A stretch of DNA of 64,000 nucleotides from Lentinula raphanica (Eukaryota > Basidiomycota > Agaricomycetes > Agaricales > Omphalotaceae): NCBI GenBank assembly GCA_027919835.1, contig JANVFP010000015.1, positions 806,001-870,000 of the forward strand, read 5' to 3'. A program made the position numbers and the translations under genes. This document shows positions 46,010 through 58,260 of this stretch, in pieces; within the stretch, counting starts at the first letter, position 1; every line of letters starts with the position of its first letter. The notes under the pieces are model-generated. The model was not told the origin of the DNA, did not search any database, and was given only the letters and a program-made list of their open reading frames with translations.

Positions 46010-49000
46010 TCAGAACGTCAATATTTCAATATTCAATGAGCAAAGAAACATGGAGAGAACCCCAAACTGACCCGCGGTAACGTCCGATTCGAGAGGATGG
46101 AGGAGGACGTCGATGAGGACTTGGACTATGTCTTCATCTTCATCCTCATCCTCCTCATCCTCCTCATCTTCTTCCTCGTCACTTTCCTCATCTTCTTCCT
46201 CATCTCCTTCTTCCTCTTCTTCTTCCTCAGTATCATCTTCTTCCTCCCCACTGGCGGAACACCCACACCCACACCCACGCACGACAACCGCCACCGGCAC
46301 CCTCTCGCCCACATACGCCACTTCCACATGTGCCAGCTCGAGCGTGATCGGGTGCGCGGGTGTGATGAGTCTGTAATGTGATGTGGATATTAACGCGAGA
46401 ATCGAGAATCGAGAAAAGATAGAAAGAGGAAAGAGGAAAGAGGAAAGAGGAAAGAGGGAGATTATGTTGTGATAAACATAAACAGGTGAGGGAAGACGCC
46501 AAAAAAATAAAAAAATAAAAAGAACAATGATGTCGATGGGGACTTACTCGATAGATTCGTACCCAGTCCCAGTCCCAGTCCCATACCCACTTCCACTTCC
46601 ACTCCATGGGATCTGTTTCCTAGGAGGAACGTCTACCCATCTCGGTCTACTCTTGGCCCCAGCCCCAGCCCCAGTTGCGTCCGAGTCCGCACGCCCGCCG
46701 ATGAACCAGCGTGCGCGTGCGCGTGTGCGGGGTTGATGAGAAGGAGGTCGAGGGTAAAGAGCGAGTTCGATGAGAGGTTTGTCCTTTGTGTTCCGGTTGA
46801 CGGCGTTGACGGTACTGAGGGTACTGGATAAACCGAGGGAAGATACCTAGAATCGAAAACGAAGAAAAAGACAGAGAAAGATAAGGAACGAGTGGGTTAC
46901 AGTTCGATGTAGATGAGGAAAGATGAAAGATTGAAGATACATAAAGGGATAAAGGGATACATAAATAAGAAGTTGGGAGTAGAGATTGATGATGATATGA
47001 GTGACTGAACGACAGGGAGCGAGACAAGAATGAATAGGTCAAAACAGAACTTACTTTGATCCTTCCAACTCGTCCACCTCCTCCTACCCTCCCTCTCTTC
47101 CCAACCCCTCCAACCCCAACAGACCCAACCAACACCAAACACCTCCCCGCCATCGGCCAACAGAGCACATCCCGCTCAACGTCGATCACTATCGTTCTAG
47201 TCTCCGGCTTCGTCTGTGTCTTCGTGTTGGTATTGGAAAAAAGGTTCAAGTCGAACACGAGATTCCCAACGTCGAGCGTGCGTACGTTTCCACGTTGAGT
47301 TGAGTCCGAGATCGAGTTCGAATCCGGGTTTGAGTCTGGTTTTGGTTTTGGTTTTGGTTTCGTACGAAGGACGAGGAGGATCTCCTGCCCGTGTCCATGT
47401 TCATACCCCTCATGATCACCAGACTCAGACTCCGACTCCGACTCCGACTGCAACACAACCCCGAGCCTCATCTCATCCCAACATCCCCCACTTCTATTCT
47501 CACTATTCTCAAACGCGAGATTCGTGCGGGAAGTGAGTGAGATCTGGAACGGACTGCTCGCACTTGACTCCAAGTTCTCGTACCAGAACACGATCCGGGT
47601 GTCGAATAAGAGGGAGGGGATGTCGGGTGGTAGAGGTATGGGAATCGGGGTTGGGCTCGAGCTCGAGCTCGAGCTCGAATTCGAATTGAAATCCGTATCG
47701 ACAGTCATCAACTCAATCACCCTTCGTATCTCGGTCTCGGTCTGTATTTCTTCCTGCTCTTCCTCCCGCGAAGACTGAGACTGTTTCCAGCTCTGGCCCA
47801 GGGCTTGCAACACGCTCATCCTCCGGATGAGCACGACGAGGTACGTCTCCAGTGTCGTTTTTCTCTCTTCTTTCTTCTCGTTCTCGTTCTCGTTCTCTTT
47901 CTCTCCCTGTTTCTCGTTCTCACTAGCTCTCTCGCCCTCCTTGACATCATTGTCCATCGTCAAAGACCTCCTCCTAACCAACTCTCTCAATATCCCACTC
48001 CACGTTCTCAATAACGAACCCAGGATAGGTTTCCAGCCCGGTTCGTCCCATCGTTCTTCTTCCTCCTCGGCCCCGTCGTGCTTCTCGTTCTCGTTCCCGT
48101 TCTCATTCTCGTTCTCCAGCTGGCTTGCCTCCGACGCCTCCGATGCCTCCCACTCGGCCCAGAACCCAGCGAGGATCCGGTGCATGAACCTCGATGCGAG
48201 GAAGAGACTCTGGGTGTCTGTTTGTTCGAGGGCTGGACGTACACTCTGAAGCTGAGTACGAGTGCTAGGATTGGGATCGGGAAGCATGGTATACGCGTGC
48301 ACGATCCGACGGGCGATGTCTAGTGAGAGTCGAGTCTTTCCTCCTCCTCCTCCTCCTCCGTCTTTAACTCCCTCATAGGCCTTCATGTAAAGCTCCAACA
48401 CGTCTCCTACGAGTCCTCGTTCCACATCCATAGTTCCTTTACTACTATTTCGCTGATCCAGGACATACCTCCCCACCTTGCGCTCCGCAGACTCCCCAGC
48501 AAACAGAAAATACATCCAGGGAGGCATCAGTGCGGTGTACGCGTTCGTTCCTGCCGTCGCAGCGGTGGGACTGCTGAGGGTGTTGGGAGGGGAAGGAGAT
48601 GTTGAGGAGAACGGGATGGGTTTGTGCACGGGGACAAGGATAGTTCCTGTACTCATACCCTCCGCGACGAGTTCACCAAACACTCTCCACATGCGACACA
48701 TCCAGCTCCAATACTCGTACGTTCCCTCCTTCCCTCCCAACCCCACAACGACCGGGAACGTCCCCATATGCGCCCTCTGCTGCGCCACCGCGAGCGCCGT
48801 CTCGTTATTATACAGATAAATCTTCACAATCTTGATATTCATCGTGTCCCCCAGGACCCGAGCCTCCGCCCACCGTTTCGTTCGCGGCGGTTGGGGTCTT
48901 CCCTCTCCTCCTCCTCCTCCTCCTCCGTGAGTAGCGCCTGGAACGAGAAAGAGCCTGTTCAGGGCGGAATAGGCATCTTGGAAATGTTTGAGGGCGACTT

Positions 49001-50607
49001 CGTATTCGCCTCTGAATTCGGCGAAGGAGGCCATTTTGTATTCGTATCGGACGGTCCACCGGTGGGATTCGAGTGTGAGGAGGGTTGGGAGTGAGAGGGG
49101 AGCTGTAGAGAGAGGGGGTTGTGCTTGGGAGTGGGTTGATAGAGAGGCGAGGGAGGAGTGGGAGGGTAGGGTTGGAGGGTGAGGATGAGATTGAGCTTGA
49201 GATTGAGCTTGGGAAAGCGCATGTTGATAAACCTGTTGTTGTCTGTTCCGTTTCTGTCTTGCCCGTTTAGAATGCGCCGTGTAGTATTCTTTGGCTGGTT
49301 CCCATAACGCGTTTTGTAGACTGTGACACAGAAAAACATAAAACATAAAACATAAGAAAAAAAAACAAACACACAGACCTCTTCAAAAACTCGCCCAACT
49401 CGTCTCTCCCAATCGGACTCAACACGAACAACGCCGCCCTGGAGTCCAACCCAGACTGTCTCCTCACATACCCCAGTCGCGTATCCAACCTCGCCGACGA
49501 CCCATCCAACATCTCCCTCGAAACCAACAACACAACCGTCATCTTAATCCCCCTCTCACTCATCTCTTTCTTCCTCTCCCCAATCATCCGCGCGAGCTCT
49601 GTGTCCTTCTCTCTCTCCAACCTTTCCAGTTCACTCTCCCGTCCACCCCCCTCGTACATCCTCACGAACAACACGAAGACAGCAGGGACGAGCATCGTGT
49701 GTTTCCGGATCCAGATTGGCGCGATCAGGCCGTCTGGGTAGACGGGGGAGGTACGCGTGAGTGGGGAGAGAGGGGAGTGTGGGGTGCTGGAGAGGGAGGT
49801 GGTTAGGGGGGAGAGGAGGGGTAGTTGGTGCGAGGAGGAAGAAGAAGAGGGGAAAGAAGACATGGAGTGTGAGGAGGTATGGGAGGACGAGGAAGACGAC
49901 GTAGATAACCCAGATGACGACGAAGGAAACGCGTTCGACATCGAAGAATCCCCATCGTTCCCCACCAACGACGCCTTCCTCGGTGGAAACCTCACGTCTT
50001 TATCCACCAACACCACTTGAAAGATCTTTTTCTCTTCTGCACCGTTGACCCCTGTAGCAGCACCAGTAGCCGGAGGATCCCAGACCGTTATCCGTCGTTG
50101 GGCCAACAACATCTCGCGTAGACGAGACGCGAGGAGCGCGAACGGGTCTTTCTCTCTCTCTCCTCGTTGGGGTTGACTCATCTCAGCCTCAGCCTCTCCA
50201 TCATCATCTACCTCTTCACCTCCCTCTTCACCTTTCTCTCCCTGCACCTCTCTCTCTGCCTCTGCCGCTGTTGGTGTCTCTCCCTGTGCGTCTGGACCGG
50301 GCGACGACGACGAAGGTTCCGAGGTCGAAGATGTCGCAGAAGATGAGGAAGACGAAGGTGTCAGTGCCGGATTCATGTTCATCGTATCCGACATGGATTG
50401 ATGTTTCCGATGTCCTGCAGCGGCAGGAGGCGGTCTTCGTATCGTGTTGGCATTACTATCGTTCTTCTTCCCTTTCGCTTGATTCGTCGTATTGGATTTG
50501 GGATTCGTCAGATTTGGTATCGAGTTCGTCGTATTCGCCTGATTCAACCCAGCGACGAACATCACAGGTCCGAGCTGGGCGATGAGTTCGAGTGGGTAGG
50601 TGTTCAT
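43521..50607 (-). CDS. TRAPPC11: TRAPP complex subunit TRAPPC11 (Foie gras/Gryzun domains)
   Basis: The gene starts MNTYPLELIAQLGPVMFVAG at 50607 and ends at 43521 with about eight introns. The second exon (from about 49321) is the foie gras region: SLQNALWEPAKEYYTAHSKR, then RWTVRYEYKMASFAEFRGEY and LKHFQDAYSALNRLF. Later exons hold the Gryzun-like beta-sandwich part: LITPAHPITLELAHVEVAYV, LQPGDELGDICRIGISTARY, and near the end AGRIPLLLSGGSEERLLWTI, then PVECGYLRLPRVRVVDRR. TRAPPC11 belongs to a TRAPPIII-type complex acting in ER-to-Golgi transport and autophagy. The protein is roughly 2,000 residues, well above the ~1,100 of animal homologues, because of Ser/Pro/Glu/Asp-rich microsatellite-like inserts. 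Exon borders in the 43.5-46.5 kb part are approximate. Confidence 0.85.
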
Positions 50608-51036
50608 CGTTCTCCTGTCTTCTCTGTTTCTCTTCTCTTTCCTCTATCTCTTCTCTTTCCTCTCTTCTCTTTCGTCTGTTCTGTTTCCTCAATCTTCTCT
50701 ATCCTCAGTCTCTCCTGTCACTGAGCTACTGAAGTACCGAGTTCCTAAATTCCCGAACCGCGTCAATGAATGATCAATGAGAGATACATACCGTAGTCTT
50801 CGCTCACCTTCTGTAACGTTGGTTTCAACGACGCGTTCTGCTAAATAATAAATTCGACCTCTTCTGGAGCTCTACTCAAATCCGGCAACTTCAACTCTTC
50901 AGCAGGCTTCCAGCGCTTCAGGCGCGTAAACTGTACTTGGCTGGGTGTGTGCAAGAGTTTGCAGAGTGGTGTGCTTGGTTCGGGTCTCAGGGTGTTGCTA
51001 CAGTTGACAACGTTGAAACGTTGATACGGCCCCCTC
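50608..51036. promoter_or_regulatory. Upstream region of TRAPPC11
   Basis: It begins with a long TCTC/TTCC pyrimidine-rich tract just upstream of the TRAPPC11 start (about 50615-50720). Such CT-rich stretches are frequent in fungal core promoters. No gene is seen before the Mutator-like element begins. Confidence 0.5.
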
Positions 51037-51162
51037 CATCTTCGCCAAAACGACCTCCGGATTCAGCAGGTCACATGATATCACATGCCTGAGCGCCTAA
51101 TCCCTCCTGGTGATTTTCACCGCTAACTCCCTTCGCGCTATCGTTGTCTTTGCACGATATAG
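51037..51162 (+). repeat. Left terminal inverted repeat of the MULE
   Basis: 126 bp, inverted copy of 58126-58251 with two C/T differences near its inner half. Confidence 0.9.
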
Positions 51163-54100
51163 ATTCTGCATAGATCAGACCAGTATACAGCCATATATGC
51201 ATGTAAATTATGAATACAGTAACTTAATGTACATCTTTGAAAGCTGACAATGAGGCCAATGGGGTCTCACACAGTCGTCGTCCTCGGTTGAAGTGTTCAG
51301 CGCTAGTCACGGTAATGCCTGACTGAGGTTTCTGCTACTGCGATGCAAGAAGGTGAGCAAAATGCAAAAACCATAGCTCACCACTAACCTGGAGTAGATC
51401 CCAATAGTGTTCGAAAATGCTCACATTGTCCATACACTGGGAAGGTCAACACATTTCCCCAGCGTAAAAACCTTGCCTATTTAAAGAAATGCCAATCATG
51501 CAACACGCGCGATATGGCACGAGCAAAGAAAAAGCGCGAAGGTGACGCGTCCAATGAAGTATCCGACACTCCACAGTCTGCAGCTAAGGAATCGGAAGCT
51601 CAAAAACACGTCAAATGGGACGAGTTCATCAAGATTGTGCGCGAGGCCCGAAAAGGTGTCATAGCCTGTGACTACATTGTCAATCTAGAGCAACTATGTC
51701 TTGAGATCACTAAAGATGCTGAGGATCAGAAGGAAGAGGGTGAGGACAGCGCAGAAGAAGGACTTGAAGGAGAAACAAATGAGAGTCTTGAAGTGGGGAA
51801 GGTGGCACGTCAGATAGCATGCGTAATTTGGACTGAGACTAACTTTCGCTTCATGTGAGTATCCTGCCCATATACCAGAGTATCTGCTCACATCTTTTAG
51901 CTATAAAAAAACCAACAAAAGTCAAGCAGATGACGCAGTCAAGACATACCGATTTTTTTGCGCTCAGTTTGATGCAGAACAAGCTAAACCAAAGGTCCAT
52001 CCAGATGTCAGTAAGCGATGGTCACGCGACAGGATGCAGCATTACCCTTGTGGTGGATGGTTGGCAATCACTATGAGAGAAGGCTTTCCCGAAGAAGCAC
52101 GGGTGCACCTAGCTCACAAGGCTCATCCTGAATATGTCAGTATCTCAATTTCCGAGGCTGATCAGAAAATCATTGAAGAGATGAGACACCACTCACCTTC
52201 AAAGGTATGTCAACTATTGCATATATTAGTTCACCTCTAATGGATTTCAGATTTGGGATCATATCCTCAAACGAGATCCTGATACCGAACTCACCGAGAA
52301 GCAAATTCAAGCCAAGTGGACCCGTATCAACAAAGTCCATTGGCACCTCGATAAAGATCAAGTCACGTCAGCCTTACAGTTGCTCCAGCAGTCTGAGAAG
52401 GAGAAGATTGAGGTCATACCTATAACTCAACGAGAAGGGGCATCAAGTATTGCTTTTGCGTTTACAGAGATCTTGGACTCTGTAGGAAACCAAATCGAAG
52501 AGATCCTGATGGATTCGACATGTGAGTGCAACAATAAATTCTAACAAATGTGACTTACAATGCACAATAGGGAAAACTAACGCACTCAGCTATGAGCTCT
52601 TTGCAATTGTAGGAGAACTCAATGGACAGGCAATACCTCTTGCCTTTCAACTGAATACCCTCACCAAAGCTGCAGATGATGGTGTTAAGGAATTGTTGCT
52701 TCGTGACTTCATACGATGGTTGGCAAGGCGATGCCCAAACATCAAGTTCACCCTGAGCGACAAGGATATCACTGAAATCAATGCTTTCCGCATTGAAATT
52801 CCGCATGCGAAGCATCAACTGTGTTATTGGCATGGAATCAGATACATTGAAAAGCGGCTGGGCGAGAACAAGCCTCCTGCCGCCTATGATCCTCGTATCG
52901 CACACCGTTGCTTTGATTTCATTGATCCAACCTGGGCTCCGGGTGTAACGATGGGAGCAGTAGAGGACGGTGTTCATTTATCTGATGCCGAGGTCCCAGA
53001 ACCTGACAAAACACTGAAGATGAGGATCAACTTCACAATGATAAAAGCCGAAGCTGTATCTGTACCTCATTCGGGTGTTGGTCCCACTCATCCTCCTCCA
53101 CTTACGCAGCACTGTCGCACCCCTTTGTTTGTTCTGAAAGATGGTGAAACCAAAACTACGTTCTGGCCAGCTCCACCATCCTTAAAAGATATCCGAAGTG
53201 ACTTACCGGAATTCTGTCCATCCCAGAACCGTACTCCTTTGATAGAAATGTGGCGCCGACATCTGCACTTGCACCCTTCCATTCCACTCAGTAACACCAG
53301 TGCTACACTGACACATCTTTCTGCAGAAGAGATTCATGAATATGCAACGCGAGAAGTGTATGATTACTGTCGCGCACATGAGCTGTCACAGGCTTGGGCA
53401 TACTTCTGGAATCGGTGGTACTCTCCGAAGCAGTGGATTTTGTGGGCGTGCGCATCCTGTGTTGCCATCCCGCGTACCAAGACTACGATGATGGTTGAAA
53501 GTACATGGAGAGCGCTCAAATGACGCGACTTACATCAATTCAACCGACCGCATCTTGACCTTCTTGTTCATGTTGTTCTCACCAATATGCTCTCTCGTAT
53601 TCGACGAAAGATCCAGTACATCCTTGGCACGCGTCGCGCTGGCCGCCCTCATCCCTTAGCCAAATGGCAGGAGAATCTGAAACGGGATTGGGAGAACATG
53701 AGCAAATCATATGAGCAATGGTCTATGGCCAAAGAACTTGCTTACCTGAAGGACAAAACATTGAGGTCAACTGCAAAAGCAGAACTCCTTGCAGATATAG
53801 AGGCAGACCGGCTTCAGCCTCGTGGGGTATACCATACGAATCTCAAGACAATGACCTGCAGTTGTCCGGGTTTCCTCATAAGCTGTTGGCTCCTCTGCAA
53901 ACATCTTGTGAGAGAGGTCAACCTCAAAACCAATAACTTACCATTGCATAACCTCCCCTTCTTTCGCGCACTATGCCGCAATCACCATGCACCCTTTTAC
54001 AATATTCCAACCGAACCACTAAATTCAAGCAGGATTGAGGAAATAACCAGTGGCACAAACTCAATCCAAGGTTCATCAAACATCGTTGAAGGAGAGTTAG

Positions 54101-54259
54101 AGGGGCAGCGAGGTAGTAGCCCGGTGAGTTTTGAGAGATCTTCACCGTTCTGCAGCGACGATGAAGGGGAAGAAAACAATCGTGTGAGTGTTCATTAACA
54201 TTATTCATATGTCTTTCCATGGACCATATCACACGCAACTAACATGTGGCTGATTGCAT

Positions 54260-57200
54260 CACTTCAGGCACCTACCTAAACATACCAAGTTAGGGTAGAA
54301 AAATCATAAAAATAACCTACCTAACATGGTCAAAATCCACGGGCAGTCCCAAGTGTGGGATTCCCATATAGACTGGGGATTCCCACTTGGGATTCCCAAT
54401 CAGGGACCCCAAACACTAGGGTATTGGGATTCCCAAGGGTGGGATTCCCATTCACTCTGCATGGAGAGGCTGCTTGTAAACTGATTGCTGTTAGCCTTAT
54501 ATGGGGAAAGAACTAGGAGAACTTTACTGAGGCCAGGAAGCCTATGTGTTTCATATTAATATATATTATATTCTTCTCTGCTTCTTGTGAGAATGTTTTC
54601 AAATATATATTTATCCATGAAATTTATTGGTATACATTCTCTAGTTTCTGCATGACCTGTGGACATATTCATAGAATTATATTTACAGTGATCTGAATTT
54701 CTCATTTACTGTAACAATGCAATTAAGACAATTACTAGGATTATAAAGACCCTCACTGGAAGTTCAACACTGGAAGTTCAAGGAATCCCATTCACTGGGA
54801 ATCCCACTCATTGGAATTTGGAATAGTCTCATAAACATTGATATTTTACAGAAGGAATTGATACTACTGCCTACTATTATATATGGCAGGTAAGAGTTTA
54901 TAAAGTCAAAACTACCACCTGTGCTTCATGCTGAGGGTAGATACAGGGATGAGACTAAGAATGAGCAATTTTAAATAAGGGTTGAAAAGTATAGAGATCC
55001 ACCACTCATTGCACTTATTATACTCAACACCCTTCATTAGTAACAATAACATACTTTGAATAGAACATTGTTATATTATAACATGAATTTTGGGCGCTTA
55101 TTTTGAGTTTCTAAGTTGAAATTCCTGTATACTATATTCAATAGTTTTTGTGTGGACTTTATATGGTGTCAGGATGTTGTTTATACCATATCCTCTTCAA
55201 TTCAAATCTAAGAACTTGAAAATGTAACTTTCAGAATATGCTATGTCCAGCTGGGTATGAGAACAAGGATTTCCTTATACTCAACACACTTATATCACTC
55301 ATCATGCAATAATGAAGAACTTAGAGTAGTGTAACTTTCCAGTGTTATCACTCATGATACTCATTACACGTGGTATACTTCATCAGTAACTATAATACAC
55401 CTTCTACACAATATTGTTATACCATGATACACATATAACAATGAGTTTTGGGCGCTTATGGGCGCCTATTTTGTGTTTTTTGACTCAAAATTCATCAATA
55501 CCACACTCAATAATTTTTGTATAGGCTTTATATTGTGTCATGATGTTGTCTGTATCATACTACCTTGGATTCAATTCGGAGAACCCACAAATGCAGCCTG
55601 TAGAGCTGGCTATATCACGATCTTCTGTGATTTAACAGTGCTTATTTGGTGTTTTTAGTCAAAATACATTGATAGCACACCCAATAATTTTTGTGTGGGC
55701 TTTATATTGTGTCAGAAGATTGTCTATATTATACTTCCCTAGATACAACTCGGAGAACTCAAATATACAGCCTGTAAAGCTGGATATATCATAATCTTTT
55801 GTGATTTTACACTGTTTTGTGTAAATGACAATGCATACACCCATGTTATGAAGTCAAACTGCTTCTGAGACATGAAAGGAGACATCCTACAACCAATTCT
55901 ATGCTTACTCCATGTCATACAGCTAAGAGACCTACAATGGGAGTCATTGAGTATGATATCTGTAGTTACATGCAAGTATACATATTACCAATATACATGA
56001 AACATGTAAATGTATATTACCGAGTCCAATGGTCATGGTGAGTATCTGAATTATGTGTATGCACTATCAGTAGACTGTAGGAGCACACTCCCCATGAAAC
56101 AGCTTCTGTAACCCTGCATTACATGGATATATGCATTGTCATTTGCATAAAACATTGTTAAATCATAAGGACTCATGTTATAGCTAGCCCTACAGGCTGT
56201 ATTTGTGGGTTCTCCAAATTGAATCCAAGGTAGTATGATACAGACAGCATCATGACACAATATAAAGCCCACACAAAAATTATTGAGTGTGGTATTGATG
56301 AATTTTGAGTCAAAAAAAAAAAACACAAAATAGGCGCCCATAAGCGCCCAAAACTCAATGTTATATGTGTATCATAATATAACAATATTGTGTGGAAGGT
56401 GTATTATAGTTACTGATGAAGTATACCATGTGTAATGAGTCATGAGTGATAATGGCACTGGAAAGTTGCACTACTCTAAGTTCTTCATTATTGAGTGATG
56501 AATGATATAAGTGTGTTGAGTATAAGGAGAGCCTTGTTCTCATACCCAGGTGGACATATATAGCACACTCCGAACATTACATTTTCAAGTTCTTATATTT
56601 GAATCAAAAAGGATATGGTGTAAACAACATCCTGACACCATATAAAGTTCACACAAGAACTATTGAGTGTGATTATCACATACATGAATTTCAACTCAGA
56701 AACTCAAAATGAGCACCCCAAATTGCACAAAATGCATTTTATATGCATGTTATAATATAACAATGTTCTATTCAAGGTATGTTATAGTTACTTATGAAGT
56801 GTGTAGAGTATAATAAGCATAATGAGTGATCACAATACTCTGAGTTCTTCATTATTGAATGATGAGTAATATAAGTGTGTTCAGTATAAGGAGATCCTTG
56901 TTCTTATACCCAGGTGGATTTCTATACTTTGCAACCTATATTCAAAATTGCTCATGTATCTACCCTCAGCATGAAGCACTGGTAGTAGTTTTGGATTCAT
57001 TGGAAAATCTTTGAATGCATGGATAGAGGATAAAATTCTACTTGCAATGTATAATAGTGAGCAGTGGTATCACTTCTTTTTGTAAAATTTCAATGCTTAT
57101 GAGACTCTTCCAATGAGTGGGATTCCCAATGAGTGGGATTCCCAATGAGTGGGATTCCCAATGAGTGGGACTCCCAGTGAGTGGGATTCCCAGTGAGTGG

Positions 57201-57763
57201 GATTCCCAATGAGTGGGATTCCCAGTGAGTGGGATTCCTTGAACTTCCAGTGTTGAATTTCCAGTGAAAGTAACTTTATAATCATAGTAATTGTCTTGAT
57301 TGCATTGTTACAGTAAATGAGAAGTTCAGATCACTGTGAATATACTTCTATGAATATGTACACAAGTCATGCAGAAACTAGAGAATGTATACCAATAAAT
57401 TTCATGGATAAATATATATTTGAAAACATTCTCACAAGAAGCAGAGAAGAATATAATATATATTAATATGAAACACACAGGCTTCCTGGCCTCAGTAAAG
57501 TTCTCCTAGTTCTTTTCCCATATAAGGCTAACAGCAATCAGTTTACAAGCAGCCTCTCCATGCAGAGTGAATGGGAATCCCACCCTTGGGAATCCCAATA
57601 CCCTAGTGTTTGGGGTCCCTGATTGGGAATCCCAAGTGGGAATCCCCAGTCTATATGGGAATCCCACACTTGGGACTGCCCATGGGATTTTGACCATGTT
57701 AGGTAGGTTATTTTCATGATTTTTCTACCCTAACTTGGTATGTTTGGGTAGGTGCCTGCAGTG
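54260..57763. mobile_element. Fold-back hAT-like element nested in the MULE intron
   Basis: The ends CACTTCAGGCACCTACC and GGTAGGTGCCTGCAGTG are inverted, and GATTGCAT lies directly outside both (54252-54259 and 57764-57771), an 8-bp duplication. Each half is largely the inverted copy of the other for well over 1 kb, for example 55437-55610 against 56170-56355. The outer arms carry arrays of TGGGATTCCCA / TGGGAATCCCA palindromes, including ten or so units at 57115-57235. No transposase frame is seen, so it moved in trans. Confidence 0.82.
57113..57238. repeat. Tandem array of GTGGGATTCCCA(A/G)TGA units
   Basis: About nine 14-base units, GAGTGGGATTCCCA followed by AT or GT, run head to tail in the right arm of the nested fold-back element. 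The core TGGGATTCCCA is a near-perfect palindrome. Shorter versions occur in the left arm at 54355-54455 and 54780-54815. Confidence 0.85.
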
Positions 57764-58125
57764 GATTGCATCCATCAGGCATTCCTCTCATCAGATTCTC
57801 TTGATAATACCAAGAAAAATTTTGCGGCAATGATGCGCACTGCTAGAAGCTCACAAGGCTCAGACTCTAAAGCATATGTTTCATGAGGTTGACAAAGTGG
57901 GAGGAGCTATAGAAGGGGAAAAGCGCAGACGGACGATGCCACGTACATATAAGGATAGTAACAAGGTGACAATGTATATGGATTGATGTCCTACTCCGGT
58001 AACCGGTTGTACTCAATTCCACAATACATCAATGCTTTTCAATGCCTCTTATAGAAACTAATTTTGATTCTTTTTGTACTTTCCTTTTTGCGCGTCCATC
58101 AGCATCCGCCATCCATACGGTACCT

Positions 58126-58251
58126 CTATATCGTGCAAAGACAACAATAGCGCGAAGGGAGTTAGCAGTGAAAATCACCAGGAGGGATTAGGCGCTCAGG
58201 CATGTGATATCATGTGACCTGCTGAATCCGGAGGTCGTTTTGGCGAAGATG
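58126..58251 (-). repeat. Right terminal inverted repeat of the MULE
   Basis: Inverted partner of 51037-51162; 124 of 126 bases match by eye. Confidence 0.9.
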
Positions 58252-58260
58252 CCCCCTCCA

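Larger units (their letters stand above)
51343..57886 (+). pseudogene. MULE transposase with SWIM finger, one nonsense codon
   Basis: Exons 51343-51352, 51398-51854, 51901-52204, 52251-52521, 52571-54183 and 57779-57886 total 2,763 nt, or 920 codons. The N-terminus has zinc-binding cysteines (KCSHCPYTGKVNTFPQRKNL and CQSC). The MULE core reads ILMDSTWKTNALSYELFAIV (first Asp), KFTLSDKDITEINAFR (second Asp), HQLCYWHGIRYIEKRL, and TMMVESTWRALK (Glu). A SWIM finger follows: MTCSCPGFLISCWLLCKHLV. A single in-frame TGA at 53521-53523 follows ALK; the same frame continues RDLHQFNRPHLDLLVHVV, so one point mutation broke the gene unless it is read through. The last intron (54184-57778) holds a nested element; splicing still leads in frame to AFLSSDSLDNTKKNF. 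Confidence 0.8.
51037..58251. mobile_element. Mutator-like (MULE) transposon, 7.2 kb, with long terminal inverted repeats
   Basis: The terminal inverted repeats 51037-51162 and 58126-58251 are 126 bp each with two differences; both start CATCTTCGCCAAAACGACCT. CCCCCTC lies directly outside each end (51030-51036 and 58252-58258), and the match extends by chance to CCCCCTCCA, so the target duplication is 7-9 bp. Inside are a plus-strand transposase and a nested 3.5-kb element. The near identity of the repeats suggests a recent insertion. Confidence 0.88.

Noticed and set aside
43603..50692. Many long open frames on the plus strand opposite TRAPPC11, rich in Ser, Pro or Leu
   Set aside because: They mirror the low-complexity codons of the real minus-strand gene and contain no domain.
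51030..58260. A clean 9-bp duplication CCCCCTCCA for the MULE
   Set aside because: The last two bases overlap the CA of the terminal repeat on the left, so only 7 bp are certain.
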